Assembly: GCF_016651105.1 (NCBI RefSeq)
Contig: NZ_JAEKEL010000001.1
Span: forward strand, 2,470,001-2,534,000
DNA length: 64,000 nt
Direction: 5' to 3'
DNA from: Pseudomonas sp. TH15
GTDB lineage: Bacteria; Pseudomonadota; Gammaproteobacteria; Pseudomonadales; Pseudomonadaceae
Positions 53,036 through 62,812 of the stretch are shown one piece after another (the stretch's first letter is position 1; each line of letters opens with the position of its first letter). The position numbers and the translations under genes were made by a program. The notes under the pieces are model-generated. The model ran no database searches. It was not told where the DNA came from and saw nothing but the letters and a program-made list of their open reading frames with translations.

Positions 53036-53878
53036 ATGAACGATCAACTGCGCAACTCCTTCGCTTCAGTGGCGCCGCCGATCGTCGCCTCGCCGGCCAA
53101 ACGAATCCAGGCCATGACCGGCGACCCCGACTTTATGACCTCCCTGGCCCGTGGCCTGGCGGTGGTGCAAGCCTTTCAGGAGCGCAAGCGCCACCTGACC
53201 ATCGCCCAGATCAGCCATCGGACGGAAATCCCCCGCGCCGCCGTGCGACGTTGCCTGCACACCCTGATCAAACTCGGCTACGCCACCACCGACGGTCGCA
53301 CCTATTCGCTGCTGCCCAAAGTCCTGACCCTGGGTCATGCCTACGTGTCCTCGACCCCACTGGCGGTCTCCGCCCAGCCGTACCTGGACCGCATGAGCGA
53401 GCAACTCCATGAGGCGTGCAACATGGCGACGCTGGAAGGCGATGACATTCTTTACATCGCTCGCTCGGCGACCACCCAGCGGCTGATTTCCGTGGACTTG
53501 TCGGTGGGCGGGCGTCTGCCGGCCTATTGCACGTCCATGGGCCGGATTCTGCTCGCCGCGCTGGACGACACGACGCTGGGCGAATACCTCGAACATGCGG
53601 ATTTTCAGGCCAAGACCAGCCGAACCCTGCACACCCCCGAAGCCTTGCTTGAATGCCTGCAAGAGGTGCGACAGCAAGGCTGGTGCATCGTTGATCAGGA
53701 ACTGGAACAAGGCCTGCGCTCGATTGCCGTTCCGGTTTACGACGCTTCCGGCCAGGTGGTGGCGGCTTTAAACGTCAGTACCCACGCAGGACGCGTCAGT
53801 CGCAACGAACTGGAGCAGCGCTTCTTGCCCGGTTTGCTAAGTGCCAGCCGCGACCTCAGCGCACAACTTTTTGCATAA
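53036..53878 (+). CDS. pcaR: IclR-type pca regulator PcaR
   Basis: A 280-residue IclR regulator: winged HTH (RHLTIAQISHRTEIPRAAVR, then RCLHTLIKLGYATTDG) and an IclR effector domain (LEGDDILYIARSATTQRLIS, IAVPVYDASGQVVAALNVST). PcaR answers to beta-ketoadipate and activates pca genes in P. putida. Its neighbours pcaK and pcaIJF support the name. Ribosome site GGAAAAGGAC at 7 nt. Confidence 0.95.
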   Translation: MNDQLRNSFASVAPPIVASPAKRIQAMTGDPDFMTSLARGLAVVQAFQERKRHLTIAQISHRTEIPRAAVRRCLHTLIKLGYATTDGRTYSLLPKVLTLGHAYVSSTPLAVSAQPYLDRMSEQLHEACNMATLEGDDILYIARSATTQRLISVDLSVGGRLPAYCTSMGRILLAALDDTTLGEYLEHADFQAKTSRTLHTPEALLECLQEVRQQGWCIVDQELEQGLRSIAVPVYDASGQVVAALNVSTHAGRVSRNELEQRFLPGLLSASRDLSAQLFA

Positions 53879-53896
53879 GCAGTCTTCGCCTAAGCT

Positions 53897-53931
53897 GTTC
53901 GATAAACGCACAGAGTTGCGTTTATCGAATT
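53897..53931. promoter_or_regulatory. PcaR-type operator upstream of pcaK
   Basis: GTTCGATAAACGCAC (53897-53911) and GTTGCGTTTATCGAATT (53915-53931) form a near-perfect inverted repeat. It lies in the 308-bp gap between pcaR and pcaK, closer to pcaR's end. The rest of that gap (53940-54186) has no gene I can support. Confidence 0.8.
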
Positions 53932-54186
53932 GACGCTCTTTCCCTCGGATCATTAATGTCGCGGCAGCGTCATCCGGCGCTGTTGACCCTCGGTCAGCCG
54001 CCGGACGACGACCCCAATAATAATGAGAAGAGGCCACCCCCCATGCGTACGTTTCCCGACTGTCGCTGCTTCCACCGGTTTTCCTGCCAAACCCAGGTCG
54101 CCTGATCCCGACACCTTCCTTTTTTTGACAGCGCCAGCCGTTGGCCGGTACCTGTTCGACTGCGTTCTTTGCGTGGAATAAAAATA

Positions 54187-55533
54187 ATGAACCAGCCTCA
54201 GTCTGCTGTAGGAAACTGCCTCGACGTGCAGTCCTTCATCAATGCCCAACCCATTTCGCGCTACCAGTGGCGGGTGGTGATCCTGTGTTTCCTGATTGTC
54301 TTCCTCGATGGCCTCGACACCGCTGCCATGGGTTTTATCGCGCCGGCCCTTTCCCAGGACTGGGGCATCGACCGCGCCAGCCTCGGCCCGGTGATGAGTG
54401 CCGCGCTGATTGGCATGGTCTTCGGTGCACTGGGTTCCGGCCCGTTGGCTGACCGCTTCGGGCGAAAAGTCGTACTGGTAGGCGCGGTGTTTCTGTTCGG
54501 CATCTTCAGCCTGGCTTCGGCCTACAGCAGCAACGTTGATCAATTGCTGGTGCTGCGTTTCCTGACCGGCCTGGGTTTGGGCGCTGGGATGCCGAATGCC
54601 ACCACGCTGTTGTCGGAATACACCCCGGAGCGCAAAAAGTCCCTGCTGGTGACCAGCATGTTCTGCGGCTTCAACCTCGGCATGGCTGGCGGCGGGTTCA
54701 TCTCGGCCAAGCTGATCCCGGCGTTCGGCTGGCACAGCCTGTTGCTGATCGGTGGGATTCTGCCGCTGATCCTCGCGGTGGTTTTGCTGTTCTGGCTGCC
54801 GGAATCGGCGCGTTACCTTGTGGTCCGTAACCGTGGCACCGACAAAGTGCGCAAAACCCTGGCACCCATCGACCCGACAGTGGTGGCCCAGGCGTCCAGC
54901 TTCAGCGTGCCGGAACAGAAAACCGTGAAGGCCCGCAACGTGTTTGCGGTGATTTTCTCCGGTACCTACAGCACCGGCACCTTGCTGCTGTGGCTGACCT
55001 ACTTCATGGGTCTGGTGATCGTTTACCTGCTGACCAGTTGGCTGCCGACGCTGATGCGTGACAGCGGCGCGAGCATGGAGCAGGCGGCGTTCATTGGCGC
55101 GTTGTTCCAGTTCGGCGGGGTGTTGAGCGCGGTCGGTGTCGGTTGGGCGATGGACCGGTTCAATCCGCACAAGGTCATCGGCATTTTCTACCTGTTGGCC
55201 GGGGTGTTTGCCTACGCGGTAGGGCAGAGCCTGGGCCACATCACGCTACTGGCGACGTTGGTGCTGGTGGCCGGGATGTGCGTCAACGGCGCGCAATCGG
55301 CGATGCCGTCACTGGCGGCGCGGTTTTATCCGACCCAGGGGCGGGCGACTGGTGTGTCGTGGATGCTCGGGATTGGTCGCTTCGGCGCGATCCTCGGTGC
55401 GTGGATGGGCGCGACCCTGCTGGGCCTGGGCTGGAACTTCGAGCAGGTGCTGACGGCGTTGGTGATACCGGCGGCATTAGCGACCACGGCGGTAGTGATC
55501 AAAGGCATGGTCAGTCATGCGGATGCGACCTGA
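54187..55533 (+). CDS. pcaK: 4-hydroxybenzoate/protocatechuate transporter PcaK
   Basis: A 448-residue MFS permease of the aromatic acid:H+ symporter group: the DGLDTAAMGFIAPAL motif in helix 1 (Asp residues essential in P. putida PcaK), loop motif GPLADRFGRKVVLVGAVFLF and about 12 helices. It imports 4-hydroxybenzoate and protocatechuate and also serves chemotaxis. The start at 54187 gives the known N terminus (NQPQSAVGNCLDVQSFINAQ); a longer in-frame version starts 6 codons earlier. Confidence 0.93.
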   Translation: MNQPQSAVGNCLDVQSFINAQPISRYQWRVVILCFLIVFLDGLDTAAMGFIAPALSQDWGIDRASLGPVMSAALIGMVFGALGSGPLADRFGRKVVLVGAVFLFGIFSLASAYSSNVDQLLVLRFLTGLGLGAGMPNATTLLSEYTPERKKSLLVTSMFCGFNLGMAGGGFISAKLIPAFGWHSLLLIGGILPLILAVVLLFWLPESARYLVVRNRGTDKVRKTLAPIDPTVVAQASSFSVPEQKTVKARNVFAVIFSGTYSTGTLLLWLTYFMGLVIVYLLTSWLPTLMRDSGASMEQAAFIGALFQFGGVLSAVGVGWAMDRFNPHKVIGIFYLLAGVFAYAVGQSLGHITLLATLVLVAGMCVNGAQSAMPSLAARFYPTQGRATGVSWMLGIGRFGAILGAWMGATLLGLGWNFEQVLTALVIPAALATTAVVIKGMVSHADAT

Positions 55534-55562
55534 TTCCAGGTTGAGATAGCGGTGTTGTGGGA

Positions 55563-55636
55563 AAAGATCGCAGCCTTCGGCAGCTCCTACAGGCGTACAC
55601 ATTCCACTGTAGGAGCTGCCGAAGGCTGCGATCTTT
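55563..55636. repeat. Inverted REP element
   Basis: AAAGATCGCAGCCTTCGGCA / GCTCCTACA (55563-55591) and its complement TGTAGGAGCTGCCGAAGGCT / GCGATCTTT (55608-55636). It separates pcaK from the pcaIJF promoter region. Confidence 0.88.
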
Positions 55637-55672
55637 TTGGGGCAACACAGAATGATAGCCAGACAACAATCT

Positions 55673-55707
55673 GTTCGATAAACGAACACTCAGTCGATTA
55701 TCGGATT
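55673..55707 (+). promoter_or_regulatory. PcaR-type operator upstream of pcaI
   Basis: GTTCGATAAACGAAC (55673-55687) followed by CGATTATCGGATT (55695-55707), an inverted half. It lies about 105 bp before the pcaI ATG. Confidence 0.78.
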
Positions 55708-55807
55708 GTTTGGCATTTTTAGCGGGCTTAATCTTCAGGGACTTCGGCGCTGAACCTCGCGCCTTTTTCTTCCACTGTCGGTTCACAACAAAACGGGAGC
55801 CTGCCCC

Positions 55808-56665
55808 ATGGCTGAAATCCTTTCGCTGCATGACGCGGTGAAGCAATTCGTCAACGACGGCGATACCGTCGCGCTCGAAGGCTTCACTCACCTGATTCCG
55901 ACGGCGGCGGGTCATGAAATCATTCGCCAGGGCAAGAAAGATCTGACCCTGGTGCGGATGACGCCTGACTTGATCTATGACCAGTTGATCGGTGCCGGTT
56001 GTGCTCGCAAACTGATTTTCTCCTGGGGCGGCAACCCCGGTGTGGGTTCGCTGCACCGTCTGCGTGACGCCGTTGAGAAACAGTGGCCGCACCCACTGGA
56101 AATCGAAGAACACAGCCACGCCGACCTGGCCAATGCCTACGTCGCTGGCGCCTCCGGCCTGCCGTTCGCGGTGTTGCGGGCCTACGCCGGTTCTGACCTG
56201 CCAAAGGTCAACCCGCTGATCAAGACTGTTACCTGCCCGTTCACCGGCGAAGTGCTGGCGGCGGTGCCTTCGGTGCGTCCGGACATCACCGTGATTCACG
56301 CGCAAAAGGCTGACCGCAAGGGCAACGTGCTGCTGTGGGGCATTCTCGGCGTGCAGAAAGAAGCGGCGCTGGCGGCCAAGCGTTGCATCGTCACCGTCGA
56401 AGAAATTGTCGACGACCTCAATGCGCCGATGAACTCCTGTGTGCTGCCGACCTGGGCCTTGAGCGCGGTTTGCCATGTGCCCGGCGGCGCGCATCCGTCC
56501 TACGCCCACGGTTACACCGAGCGTGACAATCGTTTCTATCAGGCTTGGGACCCGATTGCCCGGGACCGCGACACCTTCACCGCGTGGATCAACGAGTACA
56601 TCCACGGCTGCGCTGACTTCAGCGAGTTCCAGGCCAAGCTGGCCGCTGCTTCGGAGGCCAAGTAA
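55808..56665 (+). CDS. pcaI: 3-oxoadipate CoA-transferase subunit A
   Basis: A 285-residue alpha subunit of succinyl-CoA:3-ketoadipate CoA-transferase: VNDGDTVALEGFTHLIPTAA, GAGCARKLIFSWGGNPGVGS and HAQKADRKGNVLLWG. With PcaJ it activates beta-ketoadipate to its CoA ester. The stop TAA overlaps the pcaJ ATG (TAATG). Activated by PcaR. Confidence 0.96.
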   Translation: MAEILSLHDAVKQFVNDGDTVALEGFTHLIPTAAGHEIIRQGKKDLTLVRMTPDLIYDQLIGAGCARKLIFSWGGNPGVGSLHRLRDAVEKQWPHPLEIEEHSHADLANAYVAGASGLPFAVLRAYAGSDLPKVNPLIKTVTCPFTGEVLAAVPSVRPDITVIHAQKADRKGNVLLWGILGVQKEAALAAKRCIVTVEEIVDDLNAPMNSCVLPTWALSAVCHVPGGAHPSYAHGYTERDNRFYQAWDPIARDRDTFTAWINEYIHGCADFSEFQAKLAAASEAK

Positions 56666-57444
56666 TGACTTACACCACCAATGAAATGATGACTGTCGCC
56701 GCCGCCCGCCGTTTGAAGAACGGTTCGGTGTGCTTCGTCGGCATCGGCCTGCCGTCGAAAGCCGCCAATCTGGCGCGGCTGACTTCCTCACCTGATGTAG
56801 TCCTGATCTACGAATCGGGTCCGATTGGTGCCAAGCCGAGCGTGTTGCCGCTGTCGATTGGTGACGGTGAACTGGCGGAAACCGCTGACACCGTCGTACC
56901 GACCGGTGAGATTTTTCGCTATTGGTTGCAGGGCGGACGCATCGACGTCGGGTTTCTCGGTGCGGCGCAGGTCGATCGCTTCGGCAACATCAACACCACC
57001 GTGGTCGGCGATTACTTCTCGCCAAAAGTCCGCCTGCCGGGTGCCGGTGGTGCGCCGGAGATTGCTGGCTCGGCCAAAAGCGTGTTGATCATCCTTAAAC
57101 AGTCGTCGCGTTCGTTTGTGGAAAAGCTCGACTTCATTACTTCGGTCGGCCATGGCGAGGGCGGTGATTCGCGCAAGCGTCTCGGCCTGCCGGGCGCCGG
57201 GCCGGTCGGCATCATTACCGACCTGTGCATCATGGAACCGGAAGCCGAGACTCATGAATTCGTGGTTACCGCACTGCATCCGGGCGTGACCCGCGAGCAA
57301 GTCACGGCGGCCACCGGTTGGGCGATTCGTTTTGCCGATGACGTTGCGACTAGCGCCGAACCGTCCGAGGTCGAGCTGACCGCGCTGCGCGATCTCGAAG
57401 CGCGCACCGCCGCCGCCCACGGCCAGGCACCGGGAGAAGCATGA
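56665..57444 (+). CDS. pcaJ: 3-oxoadipate CoA-transferase subunit B
   Basis: A 259-residue beta subunit. Glu50 in [13 protein letters not shown] is the probable catalytic residue that forms the CoA thioester intermediate. [20 protein letters not shown] is the glycine-rich substrate site. Ends with TGA that overlaps the pcaF start. Confidence 0.96.
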   Translation: MTYTTNEMMTVAAARRLKNGSVCFVGIGLPSKAANLARLTSSPDVVLIYESGPIGAKPSVLPLSIGDGELAETADTVVPTGEIFRYWLQGGRIDVGFLGAAQVDRFGNINTTVVGDYFSPKVRLPGAGGAPEIAGSAKSVLIILKQSSRSFVEKLDFITSVGHGEGGDSRKRLGLPGAGPVGIITDLCIMEPEAETHEFVVTALHPGVTREQVTAATGWAIRFADDVATSAEPSEVELTALRDLEARTAAAHGQAPGEA

Positions 57445-58646
57445 TGCGTGACGTTTATATCTGCGATGCGATCCGCACCCCCATCGGCCGCTTCGGCGGT
57501 GGCTTGTCGGCGGTTCGCGCCGACGATCTGGCCGCCGTGCCGATCAAGGCGCTGATGGAGCGCAACCCGTCGGTGGACTGGAACGCGGTGGACGAGGTGT
57601 TCCTCGGCTGCGCCAACCAGGCCGGCGAAGACAACCGCAACGTGGCGCGCATGGCGCTGCTGCTGGCCGGACTGCCGGAAAGCATTCCGGGCGTTACGCT
57701 CAATCGCCTTTGCGCGTCGGGTATGGACGCCATCGGCACCGCGTTCCGCGCGATTGCCAGCGGCGAAATGGAGCTGGCGATTGCCGGCGGCGTCGAGTCG
57801 ATGTCCCGCGCGCCATTCGTGATGGGCAAGGCCGATGCGGCGTTTTCGCGCAACATGAAGCTGGAAGACACCACCATCGGCTGGCGTTTCATCAACCCGT
57901 TGATGAAAGCCCGGTACGGCGTCGATGCGATGCCGCAGACTGCCGACAATGTGGCCGACGATTACGAAATTTCCCGCGAGGACCAGGACGCTTTCGCCCT
58001 GCGCAGTCAGCAACGGACAGCCGCCGCGCAAGCTGCAGGATTTTTCGCTGAAGAAATCGTTGAAGTGCGGATTGCCCACAAGAAGGGTGAAACGGTCGTC
58101 ACGCAGGATGAGCATCCTCGCGCCGACACCACGCTGGAAACACTGGCCAAACTCAAACCGGTCAACGGCCCCGACAAAACCGTCACTGCTGGCAATGCTT
58201 CCGGTGTGAACGACGGCGCGGCGGCGTTGATTCTGGCTTCGGCCGACGCCGTGAAGAAACACGGCCTGACGGCCCGCGCCAAAGTGCTCGGCATGGCGAG
58301 CGCCGGTGTCGCCCCTCGGGTCATGGGCATCGGCCCGGTGCCGGCGGTGCGAAAACTCACTGAGCGCCTCGGCTTGGCCGTCAGCGATTTCGACGTGATC
58401 GAACTCAACGAAGCGTTCGCCAGCCAGGGCTTGGCGGTGCTGCGTGAACTGGGGCTGGCGGACGACGCCGCACAGGTCAACCCGAATGGCGGCGCCATTG
58501 CCTTGGGTCATCCGTTGGGCATGAGCGGTGCACGTTTGGTGCTGACCGCGCTGCATCACCTGGAAAAGACCGGTGGCAAGAAAGGTCTGGCGACCATGTG
58601 CGTCGGCGTCGGCCAAGGTCTGGCACTCGCGATCGAACGCGTCTGA
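57441..58646 (+). CDS. pcaF: 3-oxoadipyl-CoA thiolase
   Basis: A 401-residue thiolase: acylated Cys91 in [13 protein letters not shown], His in [20 protein letters not shown] and the second Cys in [15 protein letters not shown]. It cleaves beta-ketoadipyl-CoA to succinyl-CoA and acetyl-CoA. The double ATG (57441 and 57444) overlaps the pcaJ stop. Confidence 0.97.
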   Translation: MMRDVYICDAIRTPIGRFGGGLSAVRADDLAAVPIKALMERNPSVDWNAVDEVFLGCANQAGEDNRNVARMALLLAGLPESIPGVTLNRLCASGMDAIGTAFRAIASGEMELAIAGGVESMSRAPFVMGKADAAFSRNMKLEDTTIGWRFINPLMKARYGVDAMPQTADNVADDYEISREDQDAFALRSQQRTAAAQAAGFFAEEIVEVRIAHKKGETVVTQDEHPRADTTLETLAKLKPVNGPDKTVTAGNASGVNDGAAALILASADAVKKHGLTARAKVLGMASAGVAPRVMGIGPVPAVRKLTERLGLAVSDFDVIELNEAFASQGLAVLRELGLADDAAQVNPNGGAIALGHPLGMSGARLVLTALHHLEKTGGKKGLATMCVGVGQGLALAIERV

Positions 58647-58682
58647 CACGCCGCCGCGACTATAAGAACAGAGGAAAGCGAA

Positions 58683-59387
58683 ATGACTGACAAGCCTGGT
58701 TACCGTCGCCCGCAAGAAGGCACCCAGCCGGAATACCTGCACCCGACGTATCAATCCACCAACCGGCGCGCGCCGTCGAAGCCGTTGGTGTTTTTGCCCC
58801 ATTCGCTGTCGGAAATTACCGGCCCGACCATCGGCGCCGAGCGCATCAACCCGCAGGACAATGACCTGACTGCACAGCACACGGGCGAACCACAGGGCGA
58901 GCGCATCATCATCCACGGCCGCGTGCTGGATGAAGACGGCTTGCCGGTGCCGGGGATTCTGGTGGAGATCTGGCAGGCCAACGCCGCCGGCCGCTACAAC
59001 CATGCCCGCGACCTGCACGACGCGCCGCTGGACCCGAACTTCACCGGCACCGGCCGCACCGTGACCGACGCCGATGGCTGGTATCAGTTCCAGACCATCA
59101 AGCCTGGCGCCTACCCGTGGGGCAACCACCATAACGCCTGGCGTCCGGCGCACATCCATTTCTCACTGTTCGGGCCGAGCATCCTGACGCGGCTGGTGAC
59201 TCAGATGTATTTCCCGGGTGATCCGTTGCTGGCCTATGACCCGATCTACAACTGCGTGCCGGATACCCGCGCCAAAGAACGTTTGATCGCCAGTTTCGAC
59301 CTGGAAAAAACCATCCCTTCCTACGCCCTCGGTTACCGTTGGGACATCGTCTTGCGCGGCCGCGAAGCCACGCCGATGGAGAAATAA
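58683..59387 (+). CDS. pcaH: Protocatechuate 3,4-dioxygenase beta subunit
   Basis: A 234-residue intradiol dioxygenase subunit holding the non-heme Fe(III): Tyr105 (GRYNHARD), Tyr144 (GAYPWGNHH), His157 and His159 (PAHIHFSLFG) fit the four ligands Tyr408, Tyr447, His460 and His462 of the P. putida enzyme with a constant offset. It opens protocatechuate between the hydroxyls to beta-carboxy-cis,cis-muconate. GAGGAAAG precedes the ATG. One nt separates it from pcaG. Confidence 0.97.
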   Translation: MTDKPGYRRPQEGTQPEYLHPTYQSTNRRAPSKPLVFLPHSLSEITGPTIGAERINPQDNDLTAQHTGEPQGERIIIHGRVLDEDGLPVPGILVEIWQANAAGRYNHARDLHDAPLDPNFTGTGRTVTDADGWYQFQTIKPGAYPWGNHHNAWRPAHIHFSLFGPSILTRLVTQMYFPGDPLLAYDPIYNCVPDTRAKERLIASFDLEKTIPSYALGYRWDIVLRGREATPMEK

Positions 59388-59388
59388 G

Positions 59389-59955
59389 ATGACGCTGAAC
59401 GCGACCACGTCCCACACCGTCGGGCCGTATTACCACATCGGCCTGACCTGGCTGAACCGCGAAGACCTGACCGTCGAACAAACCCTCGGCCAGCGCGTGG
59501 CGATCACCGGGCAAGTGGTGGATGGCAACGGTGATGTCGTCAACGACGCCATGCTGGAAGTCTGGCAGGCCAACGCCGCCGGCAAGTATGACCACCCCGA
59601 AGACGAGCAGGACAAACCCCTGGACCCGAACTTCGAAGGTTTTGGCCGGGTGCCGGTGGATGCCGAAGGGCGCTTTCGTTTCACCACGATCAAGCCTGGG
59701 ACGGTTGAAGGTTTGAACGGTTCGACCCAGGCACCGCATCTGGTAGTGCTGGTGTTTGCCCGTGGGTTGGTGAAGCACTTGCTGACGCGGATCTACTTTG
59801 ATGGCGAGCCGGCCAACGTGGCGGACCCGCTGCTCGAATGTGTCCCGGCGGAGCGTCGCAGTACGTTGCTGGCGAAGGCCGATGCATCGGGTGTTTATCA
59901 GTGGAACGTGATTTTGCAGGGGACAGATGAGGAGACGGTGTTCTTCGATTATTGA
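59389..59955 (+). CDS. pcaG: Protocatechuate 3,4-dioxygenase alpha subunit
   Basis: A 188-residue alpha subunit: [20 protein letters not shown] at the N terminus and the dioxygenase core repeated from PcaH ([27 protein letters not shown]) without the iron ligands in the equivalent places. It pairs with PcaH in the (alpha-beta)12 enzyme. The ribosome site lies in the last pcaH codons (GGAGAAATAAG). Confidence 0.97.
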   Translation: MTLNATTSHTVGPYYHIGLTWLNREDLTVEQTLGQRVAITGQVVDGNGDVVNDAMLEVWQANAAGKYDHPEDEQDKPLDPNFEGFGRVPVDAEGRFRFTTIKPGTVEGLNGSTQAPHLVVLVFARGLVKHLLTRIYFDGEPANVADPLLECVPAERRSTLLAKADASGVYQWNVILQGTDEETVFFDY

Positions 59956-59967
59956 ATGAACACCGCA

Positions 59968-60003
59968 ACCCCTGTGGGAGCGGGCTTGCTCGCTCCCACA
60001 GGG
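59968..60003. terminator. REP-type hairpin after pcaHG
   Basis: CCCTGTGGGAGCGGGCTTGC with CTCGCTCCCACAGGG: a REP core whose two ends are complementary, in the 131-bp gap between pcaG and pcaT. It probably limits readthrough or protects the 3' end; there is no T tract. Confidence 0.6.
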
Positions 60004-60086
60004 ATATGTGTTGCCAAAGCATCTGTGGAACAGGACTGTTGCGAAGTATGTCTAGACTCTCACTGTCCCCATTGAGTAGAAAAACA

Positions 60087-61391
60087 ATGACAACGACTAC
60101 CGCTTCAACCGAACACTACACCGGCGAGGAGCGCAATAAGCGGATCTTCGCGATTGTCGGCGCCTCGTCCGGCAACCTGGTCGAGTGGTTCGACTTTTAC
60201 GTCTATGCCTTTTGTGCGATCTATTTCGCGCCTGCCTTTTTTCCGTCCGACAACCCCACGGTGCAACTGGTTAACACCGCTGGCGTGTTCGCCGCCGGGT
60301 TCCTGATGCGGCCCATTGGCGGCTGGATTTTTGGCCGTGTTGCGGACAAGCACGGGCGCAAGAATTCGATGATGATTTCGGTGCTGATGATGTGCTTCGG
60401 CTCATTGCTCATCGCTTGTCTACCGACTTACAACAGCATCGGCGTCTGGGCGCCGATCATGTTGCTGTTCGCGCGTCTGCTTCAGGGGTTGTCGGTGGGT
60501 GGCGAGTACGGCACCACCGCGACCTACATGAGCGAAGTTGCGCTCAAGGGCCAGCGCGGTTTTTTCGCCTCGTTCCAGTACGTGACACTGATTGGCGGGC
60601 AGTTGCTGGCGGTGTTGCTGGTGGTGATCCTGCAGCAGTTCCTCACTGAAGATGATTTACGTGCCTACGGCTGGCGGATTCCGTTTGTGGTCGGCGCAGT
60701 GGCGGCGGTGATTTCGCTGTTCCTGCGGCGTTCGCTCAAGGAAACCAGCAGCAAGGAAATGCGCGAAAACAAGGACGCCGGCAGCATCCTTGCGCTGTTC
60801 CGCAACCACACGGCTGCGTTCATCACCGTGCTCGGCTACACCGCCGGTGGCTCGCTGATTTTCTACACCTTCACTACGTACATGCAGAAATACCTGGTGA
60901 ATACCGCCGGCATGCACGCCAAGACCGCCAGCTACATCATGACCGGCGCGCTCTTCCTTTATATGTGCATGCAGCCGTTGTTCGGGATGCTGGCGGACAA
61001 GATCGGTCGACGTAACTCGATGCTCTGGTTCGGCGCCCTTGGAACATTGTTCACCGTGCCTATTCTGTTGAGTCTGAAAAGTGTCAGCAGTCCATTTCTG
61101 GCCTTCGTGCTGATTACCGTGGCGCTGGCGATTGTCAGTTTCTACACCTCGATCAGTGGCCTGGTAAAAGCCGAAATGTTCCCGCCGGAAGTGCGCGCAC
61201 TGGGCGTCGGCCTGGCGTACGCCGTGGCGAATGCGATCTTCGGTGGCTCTGCCGAATACGTGGCTTTGAGCCTTAAAGCCGGGGGTATGGAAAACTCCTT
61301 CTACTGGTACGTCACGGTGATGATGGCGGTGGCGTTCCTGTTCAGCCTGCGCCTGCCCAAACAAGCGAAGTATTTGCACCACGACCTTTGA
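60087..61391 (+). CDS. pcaT: Dicarboxylate MFS transporter PcaT
   Basis: A 434-residue metabolite:H+ symporter of the MHS family (12 helices): [20 protein letters not shown] at the start, loop [40 protein letters not shown]. PcaT imports beta-ketoadipate (and adipate-like acids) in P. putida; the position before pcaB as in the pcaRKFTBDC order supports this. The ATG at 60087 has a weak GAGTAG site. Confidence 0.9.
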   Translation: MTTTTASTEHYTGEERNKRIFAIVGASSGNLVEWFDFYVYAFCAIYFAPAFFPSDNPTVQLVNTAGVFAAGFLMRPIGGWIFGRVADKHGRKNSMMISVLMMCFGSLLIACLPTYNSIGVWAPIMLLFARLLQGLSVGGEYGTTATYMSEVALKGQRGFFASFQYVTLIGGQLLAVLLVVILQQFLTEDDLRAYGWRIPFVVGAVAAVISLFLRRSLKETSSKEMRENKDAGSILALFRNHTAAFITVLGYTAGGSLIFYTFTTYMQKYLVNTAGMHAKTASYIMTGALFLYMCMQPLFGMLADKIGRRNSMLWFGALGTLFTVPILLSLKSVSSPFLAFVLITVALAIVSFYTSISGLVKAEMFPPEVRALGVGLAYAVANAIFGGSAEYVALSLKAGGMENSFYWYVTVMMAVAFLFSLRLPKQAKYLHHDL

Positions 61392-61400
61392 TCTTCATCC

Positions 61401-61419
61401 GTGGGCCGCGCCGGCCCAC
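61401..61419. other. Short perfect hairpin between pcaT and pcaB
   Basis: GTGGGCCG-CGC-CGGCCCAC, 8-bp stem with 3-nt loop, 10 nt after the pcaT stop and 18 nt before the pcaB ATG. No T tract. Confidence 0.5.
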
Positions 61420-61436
61420 GCTTCCAGGGACTGTTT

Positions 61437-62801
61437 ATGAACCAGCGACCGAACAATCAATTGTTCGATGCCTATTTCACTGCCCGCGATATGCGCGAAG
61501 TGTTCTGCGATCAGGGCCGGGTTCAGGCCATGCTCGATTTCGAAGCCGCACTGGCCCGGGCCGAGGCGCGCGTCGGGTTGATTCCTCAAACGGCTGTCGC
61601 CGCAATCGAAGCCGCTTGTCAGGCCGGGCATTACGATTTTGGCGCCCTCGGTGAAGCGATTGCCACGGCCGGCAATTCGGCGATCCCGCTGGTCAAGGCC
61701 TTGGGTAAACAGATTGCCGCGAACGACGCCGAAGCCGAGCGTTACGTGCACTTGGGCGCCACCAGTCAGGACGTGATGGACTCGGGTCTGGTGTTGCAAC
61801 TGCGTCGTGCACTGGCGCTGATCGAAAACGATTTGGCGCAGTTGGGGGAAACCCTCGCTACCCAGGCTCAACGTTACGCCGCCACAACCCTGGCCGGACG
61901 CACCTGGTTGCAACACGCGACGCCGGTCACCCTCGGGATGAAAATCGCCGGTTGGCTCGGTGCCGTGACCCGTAGTCGCCAGCGTCTGCGCGAACTGAAA
62001 CCACGCTTGCTGGTGCTGCAATTCGGCGGCGCCTCCGGAACCCTGGCGGCCCTCGGCGAACAGGCGATGCCGATTGCCACAGCCTTGGCCGAAGAGCTGC
62101 AACTGGCGCTGCCGGAGCAACCCTGGCACACCCAGAGAGATCGGTTGGTGGAGTTCGGTTCGGTGCTCGGTTTGATCGCTGGCAGCCTCGGCAAGTTCGG
62201 TCGCGACATCAGCCTGTTGATGCAGACCGAAGCGGCTGAAGCCTTCGAACCCTCGGCGCCGGGCAAGGGCGGTTCCTCGACCATGCCGCACAAACGCAAC
62301 CCGGTGGGCGCGGCGGTGTTGATCGGTGCGGCGACGCGGGTGCCGGGTTTGCTCTCGACCTTATTCAGCGCCATGCCGCAAGAACACGAGCGCAGCCTCG
62401 GCCTGTGGCATGCCGAGTGGGAAACCCTGCCGGAGATTTGCTGCCTGGTGTCCGGCAGTTTGCAGCAGGCACTGCTGGTCGCCGAAGGCCTGGAAGTGGA
62501 CGCGATGCGCATGGCCCGCAACCTCGACTTGACCCAAGGTCTGGTGCTGGCCGAAGCGGTGAGCATCGTTCTCGCGCAACGAGTCGGCCGCGATACCGCG
62601 CACCATCTGCTGGAACAATGCTGCAAACGCGCAGTGGCCGAACAGCGTCATCTACGCGCGGTCCTCGGCGATGAGCCGCAAGTGACCGCTGAGCTTTCAC
62701 CTGCTGAACTGGATCGACTGCTGGACCCTGCCCACTACCTCGGCCAGGCCCATACCTGGGTCGAGCGCGCGGTGGCTGAACATTTTGCGTTGACTGCCTG
62801 A
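61437..62801 (+). CDS. pcaB: 3-carboxy-cis,cis-muconate cycloisomerase
   Basis: A 454-residue member of the fumarase/aspartase superfamily: HLGATSQDVMDSGLVLQLR, TWLQHATPVTLGMKIAGWLG and the signature GKGGSSTMPHKRNPVGAA with the catalytic Ser. It makes gamma-carboxymuconolactone. Start at 61437 follows AGGGA at 7 nt; a longer version begins 12 codons upstream. Confidence 0.96.
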   Translation: MNQRPNNQLFDAYFTARDMREVFCDQGRVQAMLDFEAALARAEARVGLIPQTAVAAIEAACQAGHYDFGALGEAIATAGNSAIPLVKALGKQIAANDAEAERYVHLGATSQDVMDSGLVLQLRRALALIENDLAQLGETLATQAQRYAATTLAGRTWLQHATPVTLGMKIAGWLGAVTRSRQRLRELKPRLLVLQFGGASGTLAALGEQAMPIATALAEELQLALPEQPWHTQRDRLVEFGSVLGLIAGSLGKFGRDISLLMQTEAAEAFEPSAPGKGGSSTMPHKRNPVGAAVLIGAATRVPGLLSTLFSAMPQEHERSLGLWHAEWETLPEICCLVSGSLQQALLVAEGLEVDAMRMARNLDLTQGLVLAEAVSIVLAQRVGRDTAHHLLEQCCKRAVAEQRHLRAVLGDEPQVTAELSPAELDRLLDPAHYLGQAHTWVERAVAEHFALTA

Positions 62802-62812
62802 AGGAGACTGCT

